From contig DFCS01000029.1 of NCBI GenBank assembly GCA_002367105.1, positions 143,263 to 207,262 of the forward strand: DNA of 64,000 nt, read 5' to 3'. The stretch is from Hungatella sp. UBA3048 (lineage in GTDB: Bacteria; Bacillota; Clostridia; Lachnospirales; Lachnospiraceae). Position 1 is the first letter of the stretch; each line of letters starts with the position of its first letter. The notes under the pieces were generated by a model, which was given only the letters and a program-made list of their open reading frames with translations, was not told the DNA's origin and searched no databases. A program made the translations under genes and the position numbers. This document shows positions 53,310 through 62,964 of the stretch, piece after piece.

Positions 53310-53930
53310 TTAGCCGTTTATTATGTTTTCATAGTTGGAAGCAACAGCCTTCCAATCAATTACATTGAAAAATGCTTTAATATAGTCAGCTCTGAGATTC
53401 TTATATTTTAAGTAGTAGGCGTGTTCCCAAACGTCAATGCCAAGAATTGGGACAAAGCCTCCGCCTTCCATGAGAGGGTTATCCTGATTGGCACTGGCGG
53501 AAAGGACCAGCCTGCCATCCCGGTTTGCTGACAGCCAGCCCCAGCCGGAGCCAAACTGGCCGGCAGCAAGGCCGCTTAGCTGATTTTGAAAATCAGAAAA
53601 ACTGCCAAAAGTTTTTTCCAGTGCATCCTTTAGAGGACCAGCAGGCTGCCCTCCGCCGTTAGGGCTCATGGTGGAAAAATACAGGTTATGATTGTAAAAA
53701 CCACCGCCGTTGTTTCGTATGGCCTTTTTAAGAGCCTCATCGGAAATGCTGTCAAGAGAGGATAGGAGGGCGGTAATTTCTTTGTCTTCGACACCGGCCT
53801 TCTGGGCAGCGTCATTTAAATTTTTGGTATATGCTGCGTGATGCTTGGAATAATGGGTCTCCATTGTGAGAGCGTCAATATGGGGTTCTAAAGCGTCATA
53901 TGCGTATGGTAATTGTATTTGATTAAACAT
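53310..53930 (-). CDS. sodA: Superoxide dismutase, Mn type or cambialistic
   Basis: A 206-residue Fe/Mn-family dismutase. Metal ligands are in the classical positions: His26 (METHYSKHH), His81 (FYNHNLYF), Asp166 and His170 (GIDVWEHAYY). Gly77 and the Gln of SANQDNPL are the pattern of Mn enzymes. The frame is open upstream to 53984, but AAAGGAG lies 7 bases before ATG 53930. It protects an anaerobe during air exposure by converting superoxide to peroxide and oxygen. A palindrome overlaps its transcription start region. Confidence 0.94.
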   Translation of the reverse strand: MFNQIQLPYAYDALEPHIDALTMETHYSKHHAAYTKNLNDAAQKAGVEDKEITALLSSLDSISDEALKKAIRNNGGGFYNHNLYFSTMSPNGGGQPAGPLKDALEKTFGSFSDFQNQLSGLAAGQFGSGWGWLSANRDGRLVLSASANQDNPLMEGGGFVPILGIDVWEHAYYLKYKNLRADYIKAFFNVIDWKAVASNYENIING

Positions 53931-53987
53931 AATAGTTCTCCTTTCGTTTCTGATTATGTTATAAGGAAAAGGTTCTCTTATCATATG

Positions 53988-54003
53988 GTTAGTTAGAACT
54001 AAC
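53988..54003. promoter_or_regulatory. Perfect palindrome downstream of the sodA promoter
   Basis: GTTAGTT-AG-AACTAAC is a 16-bp perfect dyad about 8-23 bases after the predicted sodA start site. MarR-family regulators bind sequences of this look, so a redox-responsive repressor is plausible. Confidence 0.65.
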
Positions 54004-54017
54004 TACCTTGTAGCTTG

Positions 54018-54046
54018 ATTGTATCTTATGTGTGCAGTTTTGTCAA
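54018..54046 (-). promoter_or_regulatory. Promoter of sodA
   Basis: On the minus strand, TTGACA (54046-54041) and TACAAT (54023-54018) with a 17-base spacer. Confidence 0.85.
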
Positions 54047-54158
54047 TAGATTTTTTAAAATTAAATTGAAAACAACCATAATATTTATATCCTCTAAGAA
54101 AATGCTTTAAAATTGAGATTAATACAAGGTTTAAACTAAATTAAAATACAATTATTAT

Positions 54159-54207
54159 TGACTTTTTTTTCATCAAAATTAGACTAATTTTGATAAAAAA
54201 AGTCAAA
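54159..54207. repeat. Long AT-rich near-perfect inverted repeat
   Basis: TTGACTTTTTTTTCATCAAAATTAG is followed by a single base and its near-perfect complement CTAATTTTGATAAAAAAAGTCAA. No gene is adjacent on the plus strand. The remainder of the 53931-54484 gap, apart from the sodA signals and the terminator at 54360, is AT-rich with nothing I can identify. Confidence 0.75.
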
Positions 54208-54359
54208 TAAGAGTAATTATATCTGCTTTTTAATACCGTAAAGCGATTGGTATTCCTTCTTAATATATAGGAAGCGGGACAGATTATTTTCATGACTCCA
54301 TTTTCTGCAAGGAACCGGCCAGATATTACTTTATGACAGGAGAATTAACATTTATCAAC

Positions 54360-54400
54360 AAAAAACGCCGGAGTACGACTTCAGTCGCGCTCCGGCGTTA
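54360..54400 (-). terminator. Terminator of the small membrane-protein gene
   Basis: AACGCCGGAGTACGAC pairs with GTCGCGCTCCGGCGTT (one mismatch) across TTCA; read on the minus strand a T6 run follows. Confidence 0.88.
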
Positions 54401-54484
54401 TACAGATCTTTTTATGATACAGATCACTTTCTAAAAAACGAGTATTAATGTATTTACAAATACAGAAACCAGAAACCAGATATC

Positions 54485-54934
54485 TTACTTTCCGCTCTTT
54501 TTAAACCTGTCCAAGAATTTTTTCTTTTTCGGTGCCGGTGGAACCGCTTTGCCCCGAAGGCTCTTGATCTCGGTTATGTAGATACCGCTTACCACAACCT
54601 TAGCTTCTGTTTTGACCGGAAGCACTTCGAATACCTTGGCGTCAGCGATCAGTGTCATGACCTTTGGGCCAACCTTTGCTTTTACAATGGGCAGCTTTGT
54701 GCGGCGCATATACCATGGGGTTTGTTCATACACGATCTTAGGAAGCCCTGCATCTTTTAGCTTCATTTTCTTTTTATCGATTACCAGCATGGATACGGAC
54801 TGTGCCGCAGCTTCCAGTGCCTGCTGCTGTTCCACCTGACGCTTCTCCAGCTTTCTTCCGAGAAAATAAAGGACTGCCATGGCCACGGCTGCGATAAAAA
54901 GAATCACTAATAATACGTTTAAAAATGTGCTCAC
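54485..54934 (-). CDS. Single-helix membrane protein, unknown function
   Basis: A 149-residue protein starting at GTG 54934, placed 8 bases after GGAGG; an ATG-start frame from 54994 lacks such a site. Residues about 3-26 form one membrane helix (FLNVLLVILFIAAVAMAVLY), followed by a coiled segment (RKLEKRQVEQQQALEAAAQS), a beta-rich domain (TKLPIVKAKVGPKVMTLIAD) and a very basic tail (PAPKKKKFLDRFKKSGK). I do not recognise the family. It is divergent from rpoB, where many genomes have rplJ-rplL. Confidence 0.78.
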   Translation of the reverse strand: MSTFLNVLLVILFIAAVAMAVLYFLGRKLEKRQVEQQQALEAAAQSVSMLVIDKKKMKLKDAGLPKIVYEQTPWYMRRTKLPIVKAKVGPKVMTLIADAKVFEVLPVKTEAKVVVSGIYITEIKSLRGKAVPPAPKKKKFLDRFKKSGK

Positions 54935-55022
54935 CGGGAATACCTCCAATAGTTCATTTTGTAAATTGGGCCTATCTGCAATAGTATAACACATTTTATT
55001 GAAGAATACAAGTAAAAAATGC

Positions 55023-55051
55023 TTGACACCTTGACAATGCCATGTTATTAT
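55023..55051 (+). promoter_or_regulatory. Promoter of rpoB-rpoC
   Basis: TTGACA, 17-base spacer, TATTAT. A second TTGACA at 55031 is too close to pair with this -10 box. Confidence 0.85.
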
Positions 55052-55143
55052 GGAATGTGCACTATTGTGGATTTGTGTGCCTTAACGGCATATTTATGCC
55101 CAAAAACAGAAACGATTAGAAAGAAAACAGGGGTGAAACGTCA

Positions 55144-58100
55144 ATGGAGAAAAGCAGAATGCGTCCGGTCCCAGCCGGTAAGAGCCTGAGAATGAGCTTC
55201 TCAAGACAAAAAGAAGTGCTTGAGATGCCAAACCTGATTGAGATTCAAAAGAATTCCTATCAGTGGTTCCTTGATGAAGGATTAAAGGAAGTCTTTGAAG
55301 ACATCTCTCCGATTGCAGACTTTGCAGGACACTTAAGTCTTGAGTTTGTCAATTTTACATTATGTAAGGATGACCTCAAGTACACAATAGAAGAATGCAA
55401 GGAAAGAGATGCAACTTATGCGGCTCCTTTAAAGGTAAAGGTAAGGCTTTGCAATAAAGATAAAGATGAGATTAATGAACATGAGATCTTCATGGGTGAT
55501 CTTCCGCTTATGACAGATACCGGTTCCTTTGTGATCAACGGTGCCGAGCGAGTTATTGTTAGCCAGTTGGTACGTTCCCCAGGTATATATTATGGTATAG
55601 AACATGACAAGGTAGGGAAAGAGCTTTATGCCTGTACGGTAATCCCAAACAGGGGTGCATGGCTGGAGTATGAAACAGACTCCAATGACATTTTCTACGT
55701 TCGTGTGGACAGAACCAGAAAGGTTCCGGTTACCGTGCTGATCCGTGCCCTGGGCTTTGGCACCAACGCGGAAATTATTGAACTGTTCGGTGAAGAACCA
55801 AAATTATTAGCCAGCTTTGGTAAGGATACGTCCGATAACTACCAGGATGGCTTATTGGAGTTATATAAGAAGATCCGCCCAGGTGAACCTTTATCTGTTG
55901 ATAGTGCTGAAAGTTTGTTAAATAGTATGTTCTTTGACCCCAGAAGATACGATCTTGCAAAGGTCGGAAGATATAAATTCAATAAAAAGCTTCATTTTAA
56001 AAACCGTATTGCAGGCCATGTCCTTGCTGAGGATGTGGTTGACACCACAACCGGTGAAATTTTGGCTGAGGCTGGAAGCACAGTAGACAAGCAGCTTGCA
56101 ACCGATATTCAGAATGCGGCTGTTCCTTTCGTATGGCTGGAGGGAGTGGAGCGTAAGCAAAAGGTCCTTTCCAACTTAATGGTTGATCTGGCTTCTTTTG
56201 TAAACTTTGATCCAAAAGAAGCGGGTATTACAGAGTTAGTATTCTATCCCGCTCTTGAAAAAATTCTGGCAGAAGCTGGAAGTGATGAAGAGGCCCTTAA
56301 AAAAGCCCTTCACAGAAATATAAACGAACTGATTCCTAAGCATATCACGAAGGAAGATATTTTAGCTTCCATCAATTACAACATGCATTTAGAAGAAGAA
56401 GTGGGAATGGCTGATGATATCGACCATTTGGGAAATCGTAGAATCCGTGCAGTCGGTGAGCTTTTACAGAACCAGTACCGCATCGGTCTTTCCAGAATGG
56501 AGCGTGTGGTCAGGGAACGTATGACAACACAGGACATGGATGGCATTACACCTCAGTCGCTGATTAACATAAAGCCTGTCACGGCAGCAGTAAAGGAGTT
56601 CTTTGGAAGTTCCCAGCTGTCACAGTTCATGGATCAGAACAACCCGCTGGCAGAGCTGACTCATAAGAGACGTTTATCCGCATTGGGACCTGGCGGTCTT
56701 TCCAGAGACCGTGCCGGATTTGAGGTTCGAGACGTTCACTATACCCATTATGGACGTATGTGCCCGATTGAGACCCCGGAAGGTCCTAACATCGGTCTGA
56801 TCAACTCCCTCGCTACTTATGCAAGGGTAAACCAGTACGGATTTGTAGAGGCTCCTTACCGCGTGGTGGATAAGACCAATGTACAGAATCCGGTAGTTAC
56901 TGATGAGGTTGTTTACCTGACTGCTGACGAAGAAGACAATTTCGTGGTTGCACAGGCGAATGAGCCCCTTGATGATGATGGCCATTTCGTTCATAAGAAT
57001 ATTTCCGGACGTTTCCGTGAAGAAACTTCCGAATTCCAGAGGAAAAACATTGATCTTATGGACGTTTCTCCGAAGATGGTATTTTCCGTTGCAACTGCCA
57101 TGATTCCTTTCCTTGAAAACGACGATGCAAACCGTGCCCTCATGGGATCAAACATGCAGCGTCAGGCCGTACCTCTGCTCACAACGGAGACCCCAGTCGT
57201 AGGAACCGGTATGGAATCCAAGGCAGCGGTAGACTCCGGCGTTTGTGTTGTTGCCAGAAATACCGGTGTTGTGGAGCGTTCCGCTTCCAATGAAATCATT
57301 ATTAAGAGAGATTCCGACGGCGGAAAAGATGTTTACCGCCTGACTAAATTTAAAAGAAGCAACCAGTCTAACTGTTATAACCAGAAGCCAATTGTATATA
57401 AGGGTAACCATGTGGAAAAGGGAGAAGTTATTGCAGACGGCCCATCCACTCAGAACGGCGAAATTGCTCTCGGTAAGAACCCTCTGATCGGCTTCATGAC
57501 CTGGGAAGGTTACAATTACGAGGATGCGGTTCTCTTAAGCGAAAAGCTGGTACAGGAAGATGTTTACACTTCTGTTCATATTGAGGAATATGAGGCGGAA
57601 GCCCGTGATACCAAGTTAGGGCCGGAAGAGATCACAAGAGATGTTCCTGGTGTTGGTGAGGATGCCTTAAAGGATCTTGACGAAAGAGGAATCATTAGAA
57701 TCGGTGCGGAAGTCCGTGCCGGTGATATTCTGGTTGGAAAGGTTACTCCTAAGGGAGAGACCGAGTTGACCGCAGAGGAGCGTCTGTTACGTGCCATCTT
57801 TGGTGAGAAGGCAAGAGAAGTCCGCGATACGTCCTTAAAGGTACCTCACGGTGCTTACGGAATTATCGTAGATGCAAAAGTATTTACAAGAGAAAACGGC
57901 GACGAACTTTCCCCAGGTGTGAACCAGACCGTACGCATTTACATTGCCCAGAAGAGAAAGATCTCTGTAGGTGATAAGATGGCCGGCCGTCATGGTAACA
58001 AGGGTGTTGTTTCCCGTGTGCTCCCTGTAGAAGATATGCCGTTCCTGCCCAATGGCCGTCCGTTAGATATCGTATTAAACCCTCTGGGCGTGCCGTCCCG

Positions 58101-59019
58101 TATGAATATCGGACAGGTGCTTGAGATCCACTTAAGCCTTGCGGCTAGAGCTCTTGGATTTAACGTATCCACTCCGGTATTTGACGGTGCAAACGAGATT
58201 GACATTATGGATACCCTGGATGTAGCCAACGACTATGTAAATATGGAGTGGGAAGATTTCCAGGAGAAATATAATGATACCTTAAAGCCTGAGGTTATCA
58301 AGTATCTGGGTGATCACCTGGATCACAAGGAATTGTGGAAGGGTGTTCCTATTAACCGTGACGGTAAGGTTCGTCTTCGTGACGGACGTACCGGCGAGTT
58401 CTTTGACAGCCCGGTTACCATTGGCCACATGCATTATTTGAAGCTTCACCATCTGGTTGATGATAAGATCCATGCCCGTTCCACAGGTCCTTACTCTCTG
58501 GTTACCCAGCAGCCTCTCGGCGGTAAAGCCCAGTTCGGCGGCCAGCGTTTCGGAGAGATGGAGGTTTGGGCCCTGGAGGCTTATGGCGCTTCCTACACGC
58601 TGCAGGAGATCATGACTGTGAAATCCGATGACGTGGTAGGCCGTGTAAAGACCTACGAGGCCATCATTAAGGGTGATAATATTCCTGAACCGGGAATTCC
58701 GGAATCCTTCAAGGTATTGTTAAAAGAGCTTCAGTCACTGGCGCTGGATGTAAGAGTGCTGCGTGATGACAATACAGAGGTTCAGATTGCGGAAAGCACC
58801 GACTATGAAGAAACTGATTTAAGGTCCATCATTGAGGGTGACAGACGTTACCGGGATGAAGAGTCCTTTGGCAACTTCGGTTACCAGAAGCAGGAATTTA
58901 AGGATGCAGAACTGGTAAGCGTGGAAGAAGAGGAAGATGAGGATACAGAAGCAGACGGTATCGACGATTCTTTAGAGGAGTTCGATGACGCAGAATTTGA
59001 AGATTCAGACGAAGAATAA
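55144..59019 (+). CDS. rpoB: RNA polymerase beta subunit
   Basis: A 1291-residue beta subunit. Landmarks in order: NLIEIQKNSYQWFLDEGLKE start, the rifampicin pocket FGSSQLSQFMDQNNPLAELT followed by HKRRLSALGPGG (Asp, His and Ser at the usual resistance positions are wild-type, so rifampicin sensitivity is predicted), GEMEVWALEAYGASYTLQEI near the end, and an acidic tail. It forms the catalytic cleft with beta prime. The gene has its own promoter, and rplL is not upstream. GGGGTGAAACG precedes the ATG. Confidence 0.98.
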   Translation: MEKSRMRPVPAGKSLRMSFSRQKEVLEMPNLIEIQKNSYQWFLDEGLKEVFEDISPIADFAGHLSLEFVNFTLCKDDLKYTIEECKERDATYAAPLKVKVRLCNKDKDEINEHEIFMGDLPLMTDTGSFVINGAERVIVSQLVRSPGIYYGIEHDKVGKELYACTVIPNRGAWLEYETDSNDIFYVRVDRTRKVPVTVLIRALGFGTNAEIIELFGEEPKLLASFGKDTSDNYQDGLLELYKKIRPGEPLSVDSAESLLNSMFFDPRRYDLAKVGRYKFNKKLHFKNRIAGHVLAEDVVDTTTGEILAEAGSTVDKQLATDIQNAAVPFVWLEGVERKQKVLSNLMVDLASFVNFDPKEAGITELVFYPALEKILAEAGSDEEALKKALHRNINELIPKHITKEDILASINYNMHLEEEVGMADDIDHLGNRRIRAVGELLQNQYRIGLSRMERVVRERMTTQDMDGITPQSLINIKPVTAAVKEFFGSSQLSQFMDQNNPLAELTHKRRLSALGPGGLSRDRAGFEVRDVHYTHYGRMCPIETPEGPNIGLINSLATYARVNQYGFVEAPYRVVDKTNVQNPVVTDEVVYLTADEEDNFVVAQANEPLDDDGHFVHKNISGRFREETSEFQRKNIDLMDVSPKMVFSVATAMIPFLENDDANRALMGSNMQRQAVPLLTTETPVVGTGMESKAAVDSGVCVVARNTGVVERSASNEIIIKRDSDGGKDVYRLTKFKRSNQSNCYNQKPIVYKGNHVEKGEVIADGPSTQNGEIALGKNPLIGFMTWEGYNYEDAVLLSEKLVQEDVYTSVHIEEYEAEARDTKLGPEEITRDVPGVGEDALKDLDERGIIRIGAEVRAGDILVGKVTPKGETELTAEERLLRAIFGEKAREVRDTSLKVPHGAYGIIVDAKVFTRENGDELSPGVNQTVRIYIAQKRKISVGDKMAGRHGNKGVVSRVLPVEDMPFLPNGRPLDIVLNPLGVPSRMNIGQVLEIHLSLAARALGFNVSTPVFDGANEIDIMDTLDVANDYVNMEWEDFQEKYNDTLKPEVIKYLGDHLDHKELWKGVPINRDGKVRLRDGRTGEFFDSPVTIGHMHYLKLHHLVDDKIHARSTGPYSLVTQQPLGGKAQFGGQRFGEMEVWALEAYGASYTLQEIMTVKSDDVVGRVKTYEAIIKGDNIPEPGIPESFKVLLKELQSLALDVRVLRDDNTEVQIAESTDYEETDLRSIIEGDRRYRDEESFGNFGYQKQEFKDAELVSVEEEEDEDTEADGIDDSLEEFDDAEFEDSDEE

Positions 59020-59037
59020 TTGAAGGGAGAACCGCTC

Positions 59038-62000
59038 ATGCCTGAAAACAATGAAACTTACCACCCAATGACATTTGATGCCATAAAGATCGGTTTGGCA
59101 TCTCCGGAGAAGATTCTGGAATGGTCCCATGGTGAGGTGAAAAAGCCTGAGACAATCAACTACAGAACCTTAAAGCCGGAAAAAGACGGTTTGTTCTGTG
59201 AACGGATCTTCGGACCCAGCAAGGACTGGGAATGCCATTGTGGTAAATATAAGAAAATCCGGTACAAAGGCGTTATCTGTGACCGATGCGGCGTTGAAGT
59301 AACCAAGGCCAGTGTCCGCAGAGAGCGTATGGGCCATATACAGCTTGCGGCTCCTGTTTCCCATATCTGGTATTTTAAGGGAATCCCAAGCCGTATGGGT
59401 CTGATCCTGGACATTTCCCCGAGAACCTTAGAAAAGGTGCTGTATTTCGCATCTTATGTGGTTCTTGATGCCGGCAATACGGGACTTCAGTATAAGCAGG
59501 TCTTATCGGAAAAAGAATACCGGGAAGAATTAGAAAAATACGGCTACGGTGCCTTCCGTGTAGGAATGGGAGCGGAAGCCGTTCTGGAGCTGTTACAGTC
59601 CATTGACCTTGAAAAGGACTCTGAGGAGTTAAAGAAAGGGTTAAAGGAAGCAACCGGACAGAAACGTGCAAGAATTATCAAGAGGCTGGAGGTTGTGGAA
59701 GCATTCCGCAATTCCGGCAACTTGCCGGAGTGGATGATCATGACAGTGGTTCCGGTAATTCCGCCGGATATCCGTCCTATGGTGCAGCTTGACGGCGGCC
59801 GTTTTGCTACCTCCGACTTAAATGATTTATACAGAAGAATTATAAACCGTAACAACCGTCTTGCCCGTCTTCTGGAGCTTGGAGCTCCGGATATCATTGT
59901 CCGCAACGAAAAGCGTATGCTTCAGGAAGCGGTGGATGCCCTTATCGACAACGGCAGAAGGGGAAGGCCGGTAACCGGACCGGGAAACCGTGCCTTAAAG
60001 TCTCTTTCCGATATGTTAAAGGGAAAACAGGGCCGTTTCCGTCAGAACCTTTTAGGAAAGCGTGTTGACTATTCCGGCCGTTCTGTTATCGTAGTTGGAC
60101 CGGAGCTTAAGATATACCAGTGCGGTCTGCCAAAAGAAATGGCCATCGAGCTGTTTAAGCCTTTTGTTATGAAGGAGCTGGTTTCCAACGGAACCGCTCA
60201 TAATATAAAGAATGCCAAAAAGATGGTAGAGCGTCTTCAGACAGAGGTTTGGGATGTCCTGGAAGATGTAATCAAGGAACATCCGGTTATGTTAAACCGT
60301 GCGCCTACCCTTCACAGACTTGGTATCCAGGCATTTGAGCCGATTCTGGTAGAAGGTAAAGCTATTAAGCTTCACCCCCTGGTTTGTACCGCGTTCAACG
60401 CCGACTTTGACGGAGACCAGATGGCAGTCCATCTGCCTCTTTCCGTAGAGGCCCAGGCAGAATGCCGGTTCCTCCTGTTATCGCCTAACAACTTATTAAA
60501 GCCGTCAGACGGCGGTCCTGTGGCAGTTCCTTCTCAGGATATGGTTCTGGGTATTTATTACCTGACCCAGGAAAGACCGGGAGCCAAGGGCGAAGGAATG
60601 GTATTTAAGAGCGTGAATGAAGCCATTCTCGCTTACGAAAACCAGGCAGTTACCCTTCATTCCAGAATTAAAGCCAGAGTGAGCAAAAAAATGGCAGATG
60701 GTACCGTAAAGACCGGAGCCGTAGAATCAACCGTAGGCCGTTTCATCTTCAATGAGATCGTTCCTCAGGACCTTGGATTCGTTGACCGCTCTGTTCCAGG
60801 CAACGAGCTTTTGATGGAAGTTGACTTCCATGTAGGCAAGAAGCAGTTAAAGCAGATCCTTGAAAAGGTTATTAACGTTCATGGAGCAGTTCAGACTGCA
60901 GAAACCCTGGATGACATCAAGGCTATCGGTTATAAGTACTCTACCAGAGCCGCTATGACCGTATCCATTTCCGACATGACAGTGCCGGAGAGCAAACCGA
61001 AGCTGATTGCTGATGCACAGGCAACGGTTGATCAGATTGCAAAGAACTTCCGACGCGGACTTATTACGGAGGAAGAACGTTATAAAGAAGTAATTGACAC
61101 ATGGAAGGTGACTGACGACCAGTTGACCCATGACCTGCTGACCGGACTTGATAAATACAACAACATCTATATGATGGCCGATTCCGGAGCCCGTGGTTCT
61201 GATAAACAGATCAAACAGCTTGCAGGTATGCGTGGACTTATGGCAGATACCACAGGTCACACCATTGAACTTCCTATCAAGTCCAACTTCCGTGAAGGTC
61301 TTGACGTACTGGAGTACTTTATCTCCGCTCACGGTGCACGTAAAGGACTTTCCGATACGGCTCTCCGTACGGCTGACTCCGGTTACTTGACCAGACGTCT
61401 TGTAGACGTTTCCCAGGATATGATTATCCGTGAGATCGACTGCTGCGAAGGCAAAGATATTCCGTTTATGGAAATCAAAGCATTTACAGATGGTCAGGAA
61501 ACCATTGAGGGCTTACAGGAGCGTCTCACAGGCCGGTTCATTGCGGAAACCATTACAGATCCGGATACTGGAGAAGTGATCGTGAAGGCGAACCACATGT
61601 GTACACCGAAGCGTGCAGCTGCGGTTATGAACGTGTTAAAGAAGCTTGGCCGTGACTCCGTGAAGATCCGTACCGTATTAACCTGTAAATCCCATATGGG
61701 TGTCTGCGCAAAATGTTACGGTGCCAACATGGCAACCGGACAGCCGGTTCAGGTAGGCGAAGCAGTCGGTATCATCGCTGCCCAGTCCATCGGTGAGCCA
61801 GGAACCCAGCTGACCATGCGTACCTTCCATACCGGCGGTGTTGCAGGTGGCGATATCACCCAGGGTCTTCCCCGTGTCGAGGAGCTTTTTGAGGCTCGTA
61901 AACCAAAGGGTCTTGCAATCATTGCAGAATTCAGCGGTGTAGTGGCCATTAAGGACACTAAGAAAAAGCGGGAGATCATTGTTACGGAGAACGAAACAGG

Positions 62001-62700
62001 CAATTCCAAGACCTATCTGATCCCTTACGGATCCAGAATCAAGGTTTCAGATGGCCAGGTGCTCGAGGCCGGCGATGAGCTGACGGAAGGTAGTGTGAAC
62101 CCGCACGATATCTTAAAGATCAAAGGCGTCCGCGCTGTCCAGGATTATATGATCCAGGAAGTACAGCGTGTATACCGCTTACAGGGTGTTGAGATCAATG
62201 ATAAGCACGTTGAGATGATCGTAAGACAGATGCTTAAGAAGATAAAAATTGAGGAGAGCGGAGACAGTGATGTGCTTCCGGGAACCTCTATGGATGTTCT
62301 GGATTACAATGACTTAAATGAAGCTCTTCTTGCAGATGGGAAGAATCCGGCAGAAGGAAAGCAGGTTATGCTTGGTATTACAAAAGCATCTCTGGCGACT
62401 GATTCCTTCTTATCCGCCGCTTCCTTCCAGGAGACCACAAAGGTTCTGACGGAAGCCGCGATTAACGGCAAGGTCGATCACTTAATTGGTCTGAAGGAGA
62501 ACGTAATCATCGGTAAGCCGATTCCGGCAGGTACCGGTATGAAGCGTTACCGCACCATCGGACTGAATACAGATTCTGCTTTCGAGGGAGAGGATGAGAT
62601 CAAGCTGTCAGAGGGAGAGGATGAGATCCTGCTGACAGAAGATGGATTCAATGAGGCGGAAGAGGTTCTGGATATTGATGAGAACGAGATTGTTGAATAA
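59038..62700 (+). CDS. rpoC: RNA polymerase beta prime subunit
   Basis: A 1220-residue beta prime subunit. The zinc site CHCGKYKKIRYKGVICDRCG lies near residue 65, the catalytic magnesium loop NADFDGDQMAVH near 460, and the bridge-helix/trigger-loop region GARGSDKQIKQLAGMRGLMA and EPGTQLTMRTFHTGGVAGGD follow. A TTG at 59020 right after the rpoB stop is in frame, but AGGGAGA lies 8 bases before ATG 59038. It is cotranscribed with rpoB. The C-terminus is acidic with a short repeat (EGEDEI twice). Confidence 0.98.
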   Translation: MPENNETYHPMTFDAIKIGLASPEKILEWSHGEVKKPETINYRTLKPEKDGLFCERIFGPSKDWECHCGKYKKIRYKGVICDRCGVEVTKASVRRERMGHIQLAAPVSHIWYFKGIPSRMGLILDISPRTLEKVLYFASYVVLDAGNTGLQYKQVLSEKEYREELEKYGYGAFRVGMGAEAVLELLQSIDLEKDSEELKKGLKEATGQKRARIIKRLEVVEAFRNSGNLPEWMIMTVVPVIPPDIRPMVQLDGGRFATSDLNDLYRRIINRNNRLARLLELGAPDIIVRNEKRMLQEAVDALIDNGRRGRPVTGPGNRALKSLSDMLKGKQGRFRQNLLGKRVDYSGRSVIVVGPELKIYQCGLPKEMAIELFKPFVMKELVSNGTAHNIKNAKKMVERLQTEVWDVLEDVIKEHPVMLNRAPTLHRLGIQAFEPILVEGKAIKLHPLVCTAFNADFDGDQMAVHLPLSVEAQAECRFLLLSPNNLLKPSDGGPVAVPSQDMVLGIYYLTQERPGAKGEGMVFKSVNEAILAYENQAVTLHSRIKARVSKKMADGTVKTGAVESTVGRFIFNEIVPQDLGFVDRSVPGNELLMEVDFHVGKKQLKQILEKVINVHGAVQTAETLDDIKAIGYKYSTRAAMTVSISDMTVPESKPKLIADAQATVDQIAKNFRRGLITEEERYKEVIDTWKVTDDQLTHDLLTGLDKYNNIYMMADSGARGSDKQIKQLAGMRGLMADTTGHTIELPIKSNFREGLDVLEYFISAHGARKGLSDTALRTADSGYLTRRLVDVSQDMIIREIDCCEGKDIPFMEIKAFTDGQETIEGLQERLTGRFIAETITDPDTGEVIVKANHMCTPKRAAAVMNVLKKLGRDSVKIRTVLTCKSHMGVCAKCYGANMATGQPVQVGEAVGIIAAQSIGEPGTQLTMRTFHTGGVAGGDITQGLPRVEELFEARKPKGLAIIAEFSGVVAIKDTKKKREIIVTENETGNSKTYLIPYGSRIKVSDGQVLEAGDELTEGSVNPHDILKIKGVRAVQDYMIQEVQRVYRLQGVEINDKHVEMIVRQMLKKIKIEESGDSDVLPGTSMDVLDYNDLNEALLADGKNPAEGKQVMLGITKASLATDSFLSAASFQETTKVLTEAAINGKVDHLIGLKENVIIGKPIPAGTGMKRYRTIGLNTDSAFEGEDEIKLSEGEDEILLTEDGFNEAEEVLDIDENEIVE

Positions 62701-62725
62701 GCAATGAGATAATCCTTAAATTGCA

Positions 62726-62769
62726 AAACCCGGAGCTGGAATTCCCAAGAAAATTCCAGCTCCGGGTTT
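62726..62769 (+). terminator. Hairpin terminator after rpoC
   Basis: AAACCCGGAGCTGGAATT pairs perfectly with AATTCCAGCTCCGGGTTT over an 8-base loop. The T-run is only three bases, so some read-through to rpsL is possible. Confidence 0.8.
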
Positions 62770-62844
62770 CAACCATTGAATGTTCTTGTTTTTATGACAT
62801 TTTGCCTTTTTTATTGGCTGGATGTGCCTATTTTAAAAAAATCC

Positions 62845-62873
62845 TTGACAGAAAAATACAAAATGTATATAAT
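62845..62873 (+). promoter_or_regulatory. Promoter of the str operon (rpsL)
   Basis: Consensus TTGACA and TATAAT with a 17-base spacer, 91 bases before rpsL. Confidence 0.9.
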
Positions 62874-62964
62874 AATTAGGCGTGCATTAACGCGTCATGT
62901 TTTTGTGCGTAAATTAAGCTGAAGATAACAGCAACCACAGACAATATCACAGGAGGTGAATGGA

